Positions 11,433-24,332 are shown, numbered from the stretch's first letter. The stretch: 64,000 nt of DNA from Chrysoperla carnea (GCF_905475395.1 NC_058342.1:36538140-36602139), one strand, 5' to 3'. Numbers and translations: made by a program. Notes: a model not told the origin generated them from the letters alone.

Positions 11433-13234
11433 ATCTCCAATATCATATTACCAATAAAGTTCTACCTGAAATATCTAAACACAAAATTGCTAATATATGG
11501 AGGTTAGTTATATGTCGTGTTTGACACCGGAGATTTTTTTTTCACAATAAAAATGTCTCATAATTTTAATTGGCCGATCAGTTATAACAAGACACACGTT
11601 TCGCATGTGCTGTGGGCTGCATCGCACGTGAGCATATCTATTCATTACAAAGATGATGACGAATAACGATAGTCAGCCTGTCCCCAGCAGTACATAGACG
11701 TACTCCGAGTACGTACCCAAGTATAGTACACACGATACACGATACACGATTACTAATACTTTAATTTCCGGCTGTACGTGACTTACTCTATAAAAATTTA
11801 TCTTCCAACGTTCTTGTGATTTTTTAAGTTTGTTTTAAGTACAAACTCAAACTCAATTAGAGTTCACTTTTTAATTATGTTATAGCAAGTTATAGTCTAC
11901 TTGTGTTGTATGGTTCGTTATTAATTAGTACCAAAACAAACTTATTACATGGTTCGTAACTTCGTATCACGCAGTCGCGCTGCACTCTCAGGGTACGGAG
12001 AAAGAACATGCTAAGTCACATTTTCATATTTTTTTTAACTGAAAATGTAATTTTATTGTGCTATAAATAATAGAAATTTAAAATTTCTTATTTACAGGGT
12101 CGATTGAAAAATACTTTCCAACAATTTCCTAACGATTGGAACAAGTACAGTTAATTATTTATATTTACAATAGAATGAATTTAAAATATGAATTCATGGA
12201 TACAAAATCACTGAAGTTAAATAAACAAAATCATTACTTCTATAAAAGAAATTGATTTTAGTTTAAAGTCATGCATTTTATTGATGGGAAATCAAATTGT
12301 ACTTAGTTGGAATATATAATCGTGTAAATAAAGCGAATCGATGAATTAAAAGAAAAGTTCTTTGCGTTTGCTTTAAATATAGGATTTGTTTATTATGATC
12401 GCATATTTATCATGTCTAGTCTATATTTGATTGAGCCAACTACATGAAGATTGTTGTTACTAACGTTGCTGGTTCAAATCCGATTCGAAGAATTTAATTT
12501 TTTTTTAAATAAACCTTTCATTTTTTTTACCTGCTCATGTAGTTGTGACAATCACATCACCATTTTTTTATAATATTTATAAGCGGTATCAAAAAAAGAT
12601 TGTTTAAAACTATGTTGCATTTCAAAACAACAATTTTTGAAAATTTGTTAGGCAGTACATTACTTTCATAAAAACCAGTCATGCGTTTGTGTCAACTTCA
12701 TCACTCAATCCCAGTAGTTGTATCACATTCGTCGCTCCATTCGAGCTATTTGATCTCGCGATGAGGTTGAGACGACCTCATTTCGGATTTTTTGGTGTAA
12801 TAAGCTAATTTTGTAGTTAACCAATCAAAAATAACTTAAACAAAAGTTTCAGAGTTTTGATGGGGGTTGGGGGGTATAATGTTCTGATATCAGATTGTAC
12901 CTAGTTTTTCTCGGGTTTCTGTAATAATCAATTTAAATATTAAACGGTACTGCACTTTTAATAACAGTTTTAGATATTAATATAATAATAATAATAAGTT
13001 CGTAATTTTTTAATTAATTAAAAAAGTAAAGTTATTAAATGACGTAAGATTACTATATAAGTATAAGTCGACCTAATTATGATTTAAAAAAAACGTAAAA
13101 TCGTGTATAATTTAATAAATAATATACTCTTAATAAATAATTATATTATCGTCTATTTCAAATCAACTGAACTTCATTCATTTACCTAACTCATTAATAC
13201 TAATACAGATAACCTCAAATAAGTGCCCTAGCAT
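11433..13234. other. Gene-free region, parts less AT-rich
   Basis: A less AT-rich patch at 11580-11770, with GCACGTGAGC and three ACACGATACACGAT-like units, and another at 11940-12010 could be regulatory or untranslated exon sequence. A short block at 12720-12780 recurs near 17300. No coding evidence. Confidence 0.4.
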
Positions 13235-13710
13235 CTTAAGCCGTGGAATCTCTTCCTTGAAAACAACAAACCGGGCAGTAAATGAACAAGTTCTCATTCT
13301 GAACCTGAAACCCAGCGGGTCCAAATAAGATATCTGGAGGTTTCATCGTCCACCCCCTACAAGTGATATCATCAGAGATCTCCATGTTACAATGGTGATG
13401 CTGAACGCCTGGGTCTGGCAGTGTATCACGACTACTGCAGGAGACAATGTCTCATCTTCTCTGTCACTGCCCAGCTCTTGTCATGGGGAGATGGACTTAC
13501 TTGAGCCAGCCTCTCTTTGACGACCTCTCCGATCTGGAGTCCATCGACGTCAAAGCTCTCCTGCTGTTCTTAAACAGCTCCAAATGGTTCATGGAGTAGT
13601 GGCCGGGGATTGGCCAACCTTTTTTCGATATCACAACGGATCCTATGGTCTAAGTGTCTCCCAACCCAGGACAGCCACTCTAACCTAACATAACCTATTA
13701 TACAATGACG
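13235..13710 (+). mobile_element. Non-LTR retrotransposon family 2, ORF2 C-terminus and true 3' end
   Basis: A plus-strand frame ending at 13600 reads QETMSHLLCHCPALVMGRW, then DDLSDLESIDVKALLLF to the stop, the standard C-terminal C/H knuckle region of LINE ORF2. It is followed by about 100 bp of 3' UTR that ends in CTAACCTAACATAACC. Upstream reading frame is broken. The 3' UTR resembles the tail of SINE family B (see findings). Confidence 0.85.
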
Positions 13711-13724
13711 GTAGTTTAATCAAT

Positions 13725-14130
13725 AGTGTCCTGGAAAGAACCTTATCAATCTTTTCAACTGTGCTCTAGTGAATTAAAACCGAGCACTGCTCAATAACAA
13801 AGCTTTGGTTATACGTAGCTTGACCTGCCGGATGTCCTGCGCAGTGTTTTAGTAATCAAGATAAGTTTGTCGCAACCATTCCTTGATTCGGTAAATTACG
13901 AAACATTTTATTATGGGCTTAGGTGGAAAGAATGTCTGAGACGTTTCTTGTGCCAACGAGATCGCTGCCTCGATCCTTTAACGCCAGAGCGACCTTGTAC
14001 CTAGTCTGAGTGGAATCTTAACGCTTCAAGGGTTCGAAATGTGACCTGGCTGTCTGATAAAATACTGTGCCTACTGTTACAGATCTGGGCATTTGTCAAC
14101 AGAATAAAGTTACCACTGTCGATTATAACG
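13725..14130 (-). mobile_element. Non-LTR retrotransposon family 2, decayed RNase H fragment
   Basis: The minus strand reads AQICNSRHSILSDSQVTFRT and then, after stops, a degraded SGVKG...RW block, matching the RNase H domain seen in frame at 35.7-36 kb. It lies tail to tail with the opposite-strand family 2 copy at 13235-13710. Confidence 0.7.
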
Positions 14131-14691
14131 ACCCGATTTGTCGCTAATTCAAAATTATTGTCAATTTCAAATAAATTGAATCTTACTTGGCTTGTTAATT
14201 CTACACCAAATTGCATTTTAAAAATATTTCGATTCATTGCCAAATAAATTATTTTTCTAAAATTTTTGTGTACATTCGTTTACAAGGCCATAAAAATCCA
14301 TTGATTTCTTTGTAATAACACACACAAAAAAAAAAAAAAAACTAATTTTTATTTTTTTTTCATACCAAATTGGTTTTTTTTTTTGTAATAAGACGAACAA
14401 TTAAATTGTTTGGGGGGAATTTGTAAACAAAACTATTTAGTTCTGGGCTTAAAATGAACGATTCTGATTTAGAAAAACTATTTAAGTATTAATATATATT
14501 TTTAAACAAATTCTAAAGCTTGCTGTTTTTCTTTTCTGAATATTTAATTAAATCACTGGCTAAATTGGCGAATTTCGTAATTCTTGGGTCTAACTTATAA
14601 TTTCCAATCACGTAGCCTGCGGCTAACTTGATATTACCCTGACATTTTTTTCCTTCATGGATTTGAAATCATTTGGTTAAACTCTGGACAT

Positions 14692-14975
14692 AACCAGCTC
14701 AGTGGTCGAGCGGTTTAAGGCGTTAGTCTTTGACCGTTTGGCTACTGATTGGGAGGTTGCGGGTTCGAGTCCAGGCAGCGGCAGTGTGAACAATTACAAT
14801 TAATGGGGATGCTGAGTTGATCACATTGTCGTTGGTTGGATAAGAAATAAGTAACCGAATCCACCCACATCAAAATGTAATTGTATGTAATATTTATGTA
14901 GTTAAATAAATAAAGATTAACAAATAATGATGTGGGTGGCCTCTGTTATAAAGGGTAAATGTCAGAGAAACGGAT
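14692..14975 (+). mobile_element. SINE family A copy
   Basis: Same A box (TGGTCGAGCGGTTTAAGG), B box (GGTTCGAGTCC) and body ending in GATGTGGGTGGCCTC and GTCAGAGAAACGG. The variable region between the boxes differs from the other copies. The (ATT)n tail is absent. Confidence 0.85.
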
Positions 14976-15100
14976 TGATTTTGATGAAATTAAAAAGAAT
15001 CAAACGAATCGATTTTGATGAATCAAATCAATTGAGCTGAATTTAAAAAGAATCAAACGAATTGATTTTGATGAATCAAATCAATTGAATTCATTCCATC
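14965..15100 (+). repeat. Short tandem repeat of ~55 bp, about 2.5 units
   Basis: AAAAAGAATCAAACGAAT and GATTTTGATGAATCAAATCA recur in order. Follows a SINE A. Confidence 0.7.
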
Positions 15101-15381
15101 ACTATTTAATATAAATGGAACTTTGTTGATTGATAAATGAATTAAAAATTTTGTTTACATTTTAAATTTTATGTGAAACATATGCGACGAATTGTTAGAT
15201 TTAAAAAAAAAAAAAAAAGTATTCCAACCACACATTAAGAGTTCATTTTTTATGGTAATGGATCAGTCCATAGACAAAAGGCTTTTAACATAAAGAAAAA
15301 TGTTATTTTTTTTAATAATTGGTATGGGGGAAAACATTGATTAAGCAACACGGAGGTCATGACCGCTGTTTCTTGCTTTCT

Positions 15382-16090
15382 TTAAAGTAAAATGTAGGCG
15401 ACCTCACAAGATTGAAATTTTAAGTTTTTTTTGCATATCGTCGGGCAGTAACAGAGAAAGTGGATCGATGTTTCTTCTGAATTTTCTCCGCATCTGTCAC
15501 ACGCGGGAGATTGTCTTTTTCCAATCTGATGTTGAAACTTGTTCAGGTTATCATGCCCTGTGAGTAACTCTATGATGACTCTAATATCAGCTCTGTTTAG
15601 TTTCAAGTTTCGGTTCTGTTACCGAGCGAGTTTCCTTCACCCAACAGGCTTTTGGCGATTCGCCCTCCCTCGTCCATGCCTTTAATTGTTGGTTTTTCAG
15701 ATTATCTCCTAATCTGTTAATATCTTCTTGGTATGGCATCCTCGCAAGCTTTTCTTGAGAGGGAGCCACGGTGGTTCCCAGTTTGGTCAGCTTGTCTGCT
15801 CTCTCATTACCGTTCCAACCAGATTGTACGGGGATCCAGGTAATATTGACTTTATTGTTCCTCGCCAGGTTTTTTAGACTGTATCTAGTCTCCTTGATGA
15901 GTCGCGATGACACTGTACAGTTTGATAGCGCTTTGAGTACTGCTTGACTGTATGTGCAGATACTAATCTCATCATCCTTCAAATTGGCCAATTGAAGGTG
16001 GTCAGCACATCTCATGATGGCTACCAGCTCTGCCTGGAATACAGTATTGTAACTGTCCAACTTAATGAGGTCTGAGTAACCAAGGAACAA
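15382..16090 (-). mobile_element. Non-LTR retrotransposon family 1, RNase H and C-terminal zinc-knuckle fragment
   Basis: Two minus-strand frames joined by a frameshift near 15600. The upstream one (16090-15587) is an RNase H domain: the catalytic Glu is kept in VFQAELVAIM, but the Asp position reads TYSQAV instead of SDSQA and the usual His of GHSGWNGNERAD is Gln, so the enzyme would be inactive. The downstream one (15606-15382) carries LTGHDNLNKFQHQIGKRQ and the CxxCGE...H...C motif typical of the C-terminus of Jockey/R1/I-type ORF2 proteins. The tail is replaced by unrelated sequence near 15430. Confidence 0.9.
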
Positions 16091-16689
16091 TTTTATTGAA
16101 TCTTTTGAGTATTTTCTAAAGGTAACGATAATATCATTGCTAGGTCACATTATCTTCACTTGTTTTTCGGAATACCCAATTAATTTAGCTTTCGATTATT
16201 CAAATGTCAACATGCCAAATATTAAATTAACCGCCCATAACGTCTCTTATTCAAAAGAAATATTTTACAAATTACAGTAATACCCCTATAACAAAATTTG
16301 CCACCAAAATATGTAACCGTACACAGCAGAATAACTTCATATTGTTATGATGGTCCATATTACGACAAACGGCTTTTAAAAGCAATCAAAAACAATTTTT
16401 TTTTTTTAATATCAACCATAAATTTAAAAGGTAAAAGCGAAAAGGAATGTAAGTGGAAGAAAGAACGACCTGTGTATTGAAAAATAACAATGGAACAAGT
16501 GTTGATTATACATCAAATCTACCATCGTTTTTTTTAAAGGTACCATCAAAAGCAAGAAGCAGTTGTGATCTCTACTCACAACAGCAAACAGCAGCTGTTT
16601 GTTTCAATTTAAAACTGTGCCTATATAGTACAATCAACGAATCCAGAATGTTTTGATTCTTACGAAAAAATTGTTTACCTCAGAAAAAA

Positions 16690-16945
16690 ATGAGTTCATT
16701 TTATATTAAGAGAAGTAATTTTCGAGATAACATCCAAAATCGATCCGAAAAATCGTTTTTCTCAGGAACTACTATCTCAATCGCCAAATGAACTCGATTT
16801 TTAAATTTTTTTAGATCAAAATTTCCCTCTAACATGAGTTTTACCCAAATAAGTTTTTATGAGGAATACCCCCTTAAAAAAATTGCGAAAAATCGAAAAA
16901 AGTCTATATGGTTTCAAGCGAAAATTTTTAGTTTTAACCCCGCGC
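16690..16945. repeat. Diverged single unit of the palindromic satellite family
   Basis: Shows the ACTCGATTTTTAAATTTTTT and TCAAAATTTCCCTC arm followed by GGAATACCCCCTTAAAAAAA in place of GGGGTACCCC. Lower identity than the two arrays. Confidence 0.5.
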
Positions 16946-17290
16946 CATTGGGGTGAAAATTGAATCAATTTGATCATACATTTGAGATCAGTGACTTTAA
17001 AATCTGCCTAAAAAGGTTTAAATTTTCCAAAAAAAAATGGTGTTTTTACTTCGGAGGTCTACTTATGTGGTCTAAAAGGGGGGAGGGGGGTTACAAATTT
17101 AACAAGCTACCCCAAAAACCCCCAAATGGTACATTTTATTTCAGGGGTGAGTGGGTTGAAAATCGAATCAACTTGATGTCTTGATTAGATGCCTTAAAAA
17201 AGATTAAATTTTCAAAAAAATGGCTTAATTTATTTAGGAGATCTACTTATGTGGACTAAAAGAAAGGGTTGGATAACAAATTTAACATTT
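16945..17290 (+). repeat. Tandem duplication, period about 190 bp
   Basis: GGTCTACTTATGTGGTCTAAA near 17063 and GATCTACTTATGTGGACTAAA near 17241 sit in matching surroundings (TTTAAATTTTCC / ATTAAATTTTCA). No function visible. Confidence 0.6.
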
Positions 17291-17611
17291 TGACTAGCCT
17301 CATTCGCCTTATTTGATCTCGCGATGAAGTTGAGACAACCTCTTATCAGTTGATATTAAGAAAGTTTTTTCAGTTTACATTTGATCACATTATTTTGAAA
17401 TTTAAGTAAAAAGAATATTTAAGATAGATCTTTTTTTTTGACCACTTTGTGTATATAACAACTGTTGATTACACAAGGACTGAAGCTGTGCTGTGCGTAC
17501 ACAAATAAGGAATTAAAGACATATAAATTGTAGGTACATCTTATATAATTCTTATACAATAAATCATCAGTTACGTTATCAACAATCTGTAAAACAAAAT
17601 CAGTTTCATTT

Positions 17612-17680
17612 TTATACCCTGTATATATGTCATATTTATCAAGGTATATTAAATTTAGTCCCAAGTTTGTAACTAGAGCA
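17612..17680 (-). repeat. Rep-A terminal fragment
   Basis: Reverse complement shows TACAAACTTGGGACTAAATT and ATACCTTGATAAATATGAC, the last 70 bp of the family. Confidence 0.5.
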
Positions 17681-18489
17681 GACATCGGTGAGTTATTTTA
17701 AGTCGAAGTCACCACTGTTATAACTTTATTGTGTGTCTCTTTATCCAAGTCCGCATTGCTTATAGTTGCTCAAACCTTAATTGAGTTGAGTTAACACGGG
17801 TTGAATACAGGTTAATCTTTTCTAATGAGTGAGAACTGCATTTATCGATTTTTTTTTTTATATCAGGTGTACTTTTTTTTTTAATAAAAAGTTGTGTATG
17901 ATTGAAGTTTTTGAGGTAAATCATATTTGGGAAGTCGTGTGTGTGTCATTTGGTTGAATTACTATTTTAAGTAACAATACAGAAACAAAACACAATAGAT
18001 GAATTTCTTATTGGTTTTCTTTTTTTTTTTAATAATAATTGTTTGGACAGACACACTGTCACATATATAGATATATTAATGTACAGTGCTGCGTCAAAAA
18101 TATATTTAATCAAATAGGGTATTATTGTTAGTCAAAAATAAATCATGAAATTTGAAAAAAGATATACTTAAATATTTTGATTTCGAGTCATAAAAACACA
18201 TTTTTCTTTTAAAATATCAAAATTAAAAATCGTAATTTTTAAACTGTATATCACGTGAATCTAAAACGCGAGTAAGCCTTGCTGTGATGTCATATCGATA
18301 TGAACCATAGACCATCAATTAGTTCAGTGTAGACAGCTGGGTATAATATATACATAGATAATAAGTGTTTATATTTATTATAATCAGATGTCTATGAATA
18401 TATCTGTCAAACTTATTTGTGTTATTTCGTATAATGATAACCGATATTACGTCATCAAATTGGATGCCCACGTTTTTGACAGTTTAAAA

Positions 18490-18612
18490 AAGGTTTAAAG
18501 TTTAAGTTTTTGGCAAGAAAGTTTGTTTATTTTTCCGAAATAAATTTTTGATGGCTTTTTATTAGCAAAAGCAACATTTTGAAGTACTTTTTCAAAAATA
18601 GTGGAATGGCTG
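18490..18612 (-). repeat. R5 repeat copy, inverted
   Basis: Reverse complement reads CCACTATTTTTGAAAAAGTA, CTTCAAAATGTTGC and AATAAAAAGCCATC, matching 6886-6975. Confidence 0.5.
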
Positions 18613-18887
18613 TATCTGTAAAAGACCTGTTACAATAAATTCATTTTCAGTTTCTAGTTATGTTAGGCAATTGTAATCCAAAACAAGTAAAATTTTTCAG
18701 TTGTTTAAAAAAGTTGAAAAATTTATTCCCTTGTGTGATTAGTTGTAACAATAAACTTTTGAATGTGACTGTATAAAATAAATTTTTAATTACGAATTCA
18801 AATTAAGTAATTCCACTATAACTGTTTATTGTTTATTTTCAAACAATAGCTTATATTATTATATTATTGAATTTGTCGTGGTGTTGT

Positions 18888-18905
18888 CCCCCCCCCCCCC
18901 CCCCC
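18888..18905 (+). repeat. Poly-C run of 18
   Basis: Uninterrupted C homopolymer in AT-rich sequence; length may be uncertain in the assembly. Confidence 0.9.
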
Positions 18906-19678
18906 ACTTGACTTATGATTATGATTTGATGAAAAGAGGGCGTCAATTAGTTGTACATTGTCATACTTATTAACAAATCTCACTTGTGTACGATACGGTT
19001 GTGTACCTCAGACCTCTGTCATATCACTTTACTAAAAATTTTAATATTCAAAAACTCAACGTCGCGTCACTATAAAAAGTCAATATTTATCGTTTAGTAA
19101 AAGTTGTTTTAGATGCAAAAAATAAATTTTAATCAAATTTTTGTGTACAGTGAATGTAAGTAATTGTGATAAAACCAGGGCAATAAGGCTAAATAGGCTA
19201 TAACTCGGCGCGAACATTTTTAATGGGGGACAATTGTTTATGTTTTTATAAGAACCAATTGAATTGTCTTTTAACGATCGGACTTCGAAGATTAGGTTTA
19301 CTCACTAAAATAGGTTTTCCGTAGAAAACATAACTCCCTCATTTTCGATTGAAATTTTTGCCCTAATCACAGGGCAATAGGTTTACAGCCTCCACTCAAT
19401 TTAATTTTGGAATCTATTTCAAAATTCCTCTTCCAAAATTAAGACAATTTTTTGAATTAACAGGCGTTATTTATAATTTTTAATTTTGAGTAACTGCTAG
19501 TATTTTTATAACTTCTAACTGACGTATGAGCTAAACTATTATCAAGTTTCATTAAAATCCATTTAGTAGTTTTTGAAATCGTCCAGTGAAACGGGCAAGT
19601 TACTGCTAGGGCGTGATGTTATAAAGCCTTTACACTTGCTCGATAAATGAGCTTTCCAACACTAGAAATAATTTTTCA

Positions 19679-20025
19679 ATTAGATATTATAAATGTGAAA
19701 GTAAGAATGTTTGTTTGTTTGTTATGCTTTCACGCAAAAACTAACGAATGGATTTAAATGAAACTGTATAACAATATAGCTCATAGATCAGAGTAACACA
19801 TAAGCTATAATTTACAAAGATATATTAACAAAAATTTTGCTACTCCATCTATGAGTATCATTTTGAAGCTATGAAATTAAAAATTTCCGAAAAAATTTTA
19901 AATAGTATATGTAAAAAAATTCATAGCCATCTTTTCTGAAGTATTCAATGAATTATGACTATTTTACACTTTAATAAATTGAAAACTGTGCATATATTAT
20001 GGCTGTGTAAAACAATCCCTTCGAG
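19679..20025 (+). repeat. R3 element, short-core copy
   Basis: Left part TATAAATGTGAAAGTAAGAA and ACGCAAAAACTAACGAATGG, right part CATCTTTTCTGAAGTATTCA and GGCTGTGTAAAACAATCC. The interior holds no tandem array. Resembles sequences common in insect genomes that some authors place with Helitrons; that link is unproven here. Confidence 0.65.
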
Positions 20026-20714
20026 TTTTATGAAAGGGGAATAAGTGAGATCAAGATAGGTAGAAGTTAGTTTAAGTATAAAAACATTCTGCAAAATTAC
20101 TCAAATCGAGTTTTGAAACAATCTTTAATTGACGCCCTGGTTTTACAACAATTAGTTTACTGACGTAATTTTATATAAACAAGTGGACGTCATAAAAACA
20201 AAACAATAAATAAAGTATTTTTTTTATTTGGTAAAAAATAATTGCTTCATATGCAGAAAATTAAATTAAAAGTTATTGTGTTACAGTGTCTGTAAGTAAT
20301 AACTATGTGTTTATGATAGAACAAAATGAATTCAGTGACGTACAAAGTGATATATACTAATTAATGAATTCGTAATTAGATATTATGATAATTAATAAAA
20401 ATGTGGACATTGGGTATAAAACAAGTTATTATAAATGATCATTAAATAACATAAACAATATATAGTCCATGCGCGCTGCGCTGCAGGTGCAAATGTTTTT
20501 TTTTTAATAAAAATATACTTGATTGTGGACCGTGAAAGATACTTACTTTGATATCGAAAGTTGTTTTCAACTCAACAGATTTCTAAATCTTTTTTTGTTA
20601 AAGTACTTAAAATATTACACCTGGATTTTAATTTGAATCATTATACGGGGCACGCAGTGGAGTTTTTATAACAAATTTCTGGGAAAAATATAATGAAGGG
20701 ATTTTTATGCTCAA

Positions 20715-20913
20715 AATTCTATTAGCTCAGTTATTTAAGGCGTAACCAATTCCGTACGCGGTATGCTTAGGGTAGCGGGTTCGATTCCCGACGTCGCAAC
20801 AAAATTAATTTAATTAATAGTTTTGATGGGCTGGTGTAGTGCTGAAAGAAGTGCACTCAGCCTGTGAAATTGAGGAGTTTATAAATGAAATTATCAGCGG
20901 AAAGGTGGTAAAA
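20715..20913 (+). mobile_element. SINE family B, head and body without tail
   Basis: tRNA-like head with an intact B box (GGGTTCGATTCCCG) and the same body as the 5.6 kb copy to GGAAAGGTGGTAAAA, where similarity ends. The 87-residue frame crossing it (20839-21102) is not a gene. Confidence 0.8.
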
Positions 20914-21106
20914 ATTTTCATTGGAAAACTGCTTTCTCTTTTTTTACCTTTCGGAAGTTCGCAAGATGTTTTTCGTATACATGTTATAGAAAATTTAAAC
21001 TTTGCCATGTTAGAAAAAATTTACCGAGCAAAAAAAGGCCCGGAAAAACCGGAAAAAGTTACCTTTTTTAACAACAAACATGAATCACAAATATTTAATT
21101 AAATTA

Positions 21107-21400
21107 ATAAATAAAGCACAAACTTTCGTCTTCAATATAAACAAAAATCCTTACTTAATTGAATGACACGGTAAATCTAGAGAAACAACAATAATAACAG
21201 GCATCCGTAAAAGCAGGAAGATTGTGGCTTACAAAACAGGTGGGGAGGGGGGAGTGAAGTTAAAGTAATTCATGTGACCTGTTTGTGATGGGGTAGTTAT
21301 CTAACTACACCAAAAAACAACTTTCAATGCAAAACAGTTGAGTTTTCTGACTTTATCCGGACTTTTATTAGGTATAAATACTCCACTGTACGATTTAGCG
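21107..21400 (-). repeat. R6 repeat, inverted copy
   Basis: Reverse complement of the blocks listed for 8440-8765, in the same order. Family unidentified. Confidence 0.65.
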
Positions 21401-23117
21401 GTCTAATGCTTCATTTTTTTACAGTAATTGGAAGTAATTTAAGACACATTAAGATTCTAGTTATTATTCGACTTAACTTGATTGGAAATTAAACTTGAAT
21501 TTTTTGTATGTAGTAACCATGCCAAAAACCATTCAGAATTTGATGGCACCATAAATTTTTGCGTCTAGTAAATCGAGAAAAACGATGTTTTGTGTGTGGA
21601 GATGTTTGGCGAAAATTGTGTGTTCGCGGGTGGAGTATAAAAATTTAATAAATGTGTTGTACATTTTATTAGTTTAAGGTATAAATTTTTATTTGTTTGA
21701 TAACACACAGCTCAGCTTGATGCTTGTGGTGCTTGACTTGCTTCGTGTTTGAGCACAATCATCACGTACATATCATGTAGTACTCGACTCTACTCTACCT
21801 TCTTGAAAATCAGTTTTTCCACAAATAAAAGTTGTGGATGGTGTTTGTTTGTGTGTTTCCATTTGTTTCCATTATTACAAATCAACTTTTTTGTGTTTGC
21901 TGTTCTTAATTATTTGTGGTTTTTCACTGTTTTTGTGGTGTTCAGTTTTTTTTTTTTTTGTGGTTGGTGGATCAGATTTTGTGGTTTGAATTTTAATTGT
22001 GCATAGTTCGTTTCTTCAATTTTTCCAGAAAAATGGTTATTATTTATATGTAAGTGAGAGTTATGAGAAAAAAAATTTTTCCTAAACATATGTCCAAGTG
22101 AAAATTAACAATTGATTGCGTTAAAGACTGAATTATTTTTTAGAAGTTTAAAACATAAAAACATTTATGTTGAATAAAATGGCGACCTTAACCCCCCCCT
22201 CCTCCGAAAATTGACCCTTTTGACTCCCTTCCCAAACTTCTATCTTTAACAGTTTTGGAGCAAATGGAAACTTAAGTTTTGCCCTAATTTCCACCGTTAC
22301 GGCTAAATTAAAAACAAAACGCTCGCAATTCGTTGTCAATTTCATAATTTTTATTTTAGCTTGCTCGTTTAGCGTGACGTATTTATTTATAGCCCGAAAT
22401 TTCTAGAAAAAATCGTTATTCAAATTTTGACATGGAAAAGAGTACTTACTATTTTTTGAAACTTGTGTTTTCCGACTCAAATACTGCAGTGGACGTAATA
22501 GTTGAGAAAACATTTGATTACAATTTTTATTGAGAGTTTGGAAAACCACGTTTTTCCTTCTTTCATCATCAAGAACTCCTTTTATGCCGTTTTAATAACA
22601 ATAAATACTTTTTACTATTTGAGAGCGCTGAATGGATCCTAATTACAATACAAAATATGTTTTTTAGTTTAGTTAGTCTCAAAAATCATGGAAAAGTGCA
22701 TTAAATTATACTGAAAATCAGAAATTGTGAAGGAAATTTAATAATAAATGTACTTAAGCGATTGAGTAACGATTTAGTAAGGATAAAATATTGACCTAAT
22801 GGCTTGATTTAAAGTAAATTGGTTAAGTAATAATACTTAAACTGAATTCTGGTCACGTCAAACATCAATAACATTCAAATATAACGTTATTTTCAATTTA
22901 TTGGACAAAATATATAATTTTGTAAGAGCACGGGTCTTTATATCCACATTTACACACATACATAAAGTAATAAATACATTTAGGTCCAAAAATACAGTCA
23001 ATTTCATTTATAACGACATTCAATATTCGTATCATATATTTTTTCAATCGAACGACACTTATGTAATAATAGTTAAAGCTGTACAATTAACTATGAATTG
23101 TTCTTACTCTTATCTTA
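21401..23117. other. Gene-free AT-rich DNA
   Basis: T- and G-rich segment 21700-22000 gives an open frame with low-complexity Phe/Cys composition, not gene-like. Nothing else found. Confidence 0.55.
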
Positions 23118-23424
23118 CTAATAATAATAATAATGGGGTTTAACCTCCGTTTCTCTGACATATACGCCTATAACAGCGGCCATGCACATCATTATTTGTT
23201 AATCTTTATTTATTTAATTACAAACATATTTACAATTACATTTTGATGTGGGTGGAGTCGGTTACTTCGTTCTTATCCAAGCGTCGACAATGTGATCAAT
23301 TCTGCACTCTCATTAATTATAAATTGTTCACACTGCCGCTGCTTGGATTCGGACCCGCAACCTAAGTCTAAATGGACAAACAGACAAAGACAAACGCCTT
23401 AGATCGCTGGGCCATTTAGGCTCT
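23118..23424 (-). mobile_element. SINE family A copy, full length
   Basis: Minus strand carries head, body and the complete tail GTCAGAGAAACGGAGGTTAA ending in an (ATT)n run at 23118-23133. The 5' end abuts the piggyBac-like MITE arm at 23430. Confidence 0.85.
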
Positions 23425-23429
23425 ACTCT

Positions 23430-23552
23430 TTTTTCGATTCATTATTGATATTAAGCGTCTCAAGCTTTTACAAATAGACGGTATTACAAATAGTATGAGT
23501 GACTCATAGATTAAATTATTTTCTACTTTTTAGTACAATAAAAGCTTGTCCC
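23430..23552. mobile_element. piggyBac-like foldback MITE, one arm
   Basis: Right half of the same element, ending AATAAAAGCTTGTCCC. The other arm is gone; a SINE A lies where it would be. Confidence 0.75.
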
Positions 23553-23555
23553 TAA

Positions 23556-23795
23556 AAAAGCATTTTTTATTAAAATTTTAAAGATTACAAAAGATGTGCA
23601 TATTTCAAATATGGTGGAAGCGATGGGAAAATCAGGACGCCACAACCTTACCATGCATTGTCATCCAGACTAAATGAGCATGAAAAATTTCAGTTCAATT
23701 GGAAACTGGGCAGAGGATCAAATTTGACTTTCAAGATTTGATTACAGACAGACAACAGGACAGGTCGGACTAAATAAAAGCTTGTAAAAATACGA
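23556..23795 (-). repeat. R4 repeat copy, joined to a MITE arm
   Basis: Reverse complement matches R4 and runs into the piggyBac-like MITE arm at 23552 through an A/T spacer also seen at 32.05 kb. Confidence 0.65.
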
Positions 23796-23837
23796 CAATT
23801 TTGAAAATTTCTCGAGCAAAATTTTGATGTTGGGCTT

Positions 23838-24332
23838 GAGTATGAGTATGAGTATGGAGGTTAGCGGACCATGCTCGAGCATCGGGCCTCGAAGCAATGG
23901 TTCAGAGCACTTAGCCAAATATATCCTTGTACTCTATCCCCGCTACGCTTTTCAGTGGCTATTATAACCAACTAATGTACTGAAACCCAGGATCTGCCTA
24001 GAGCTGAGTTTCCTAATTTCTTCTGGTTCGACTATGGCCGGACCAAACCATTTCCTTAGCTGCTGTATGAGCGCCGGGCAGTAACAGAGAAAGTGGATCG
24101 ATGTTTCTTCTGAATTTTCTCCGCATCTGTCACACGCGGGAGATTGTCTTTTTCCAATCTGATGTTGGAACTTGTTCAGGTTATCATGCCCTGTGAGTAA
24201 CTCTACGATGACTCTAATATCAGCTCTGTTTAGTTTCAAGATCTCCTCGGCTCTGTTATCGAGCGAGTTTCCTTCACCCAACAGGCTTTTGGCGATTCGC
24301 CCTCCCTCGTAGCTGGTCCATGCCTTTGATGT
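23838..24332 (-). mobile_element. Non-LTR retrotransposon family 1, best-preserved 3' end
   Basis: An open minus-strand frame (24281-23952) of 109 residues covers LTGHDNLNKFQHQIGKRQ, CDRCGENSEETSIHFLCYCP and the terminal GFSTLV region, then a 3' UTR ending in a TACTCA hexamer tail at 23838-23858. This is the longest intact piece of the C-terminus of this family here. It is nearly identical to the 717-1291 and 15382-16090 copies, implying fairly recent activity. It is 5' truncated. Confidence 0.9.

Larger units (their letters stand above)
17300..19678. other. Gene-free AT-rich DNA
   Basis: Holds a Rep-A end, an inverted R5 and the poly-C run; otherwise nothing recognised. Confidence 0.55.

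Noticed and set aside
12433-12495. tRNA-like stretch with GGTTCAAATCC
   Set aside because: Only a B-box-like motif; no paired arms and no matching A box at proper spacing.
16453-16656. Possible short exon with a Ser/Gln-rich peptide
   Set aside because: No convincing donor and acceptor pair and no recognised protein similarity.
20839-21102. 87-residue frame starting in SINE B
   Set aside because: Starts within SINE sequence, runs into unrelated AT-rich DNA and lacks any recognised motif.
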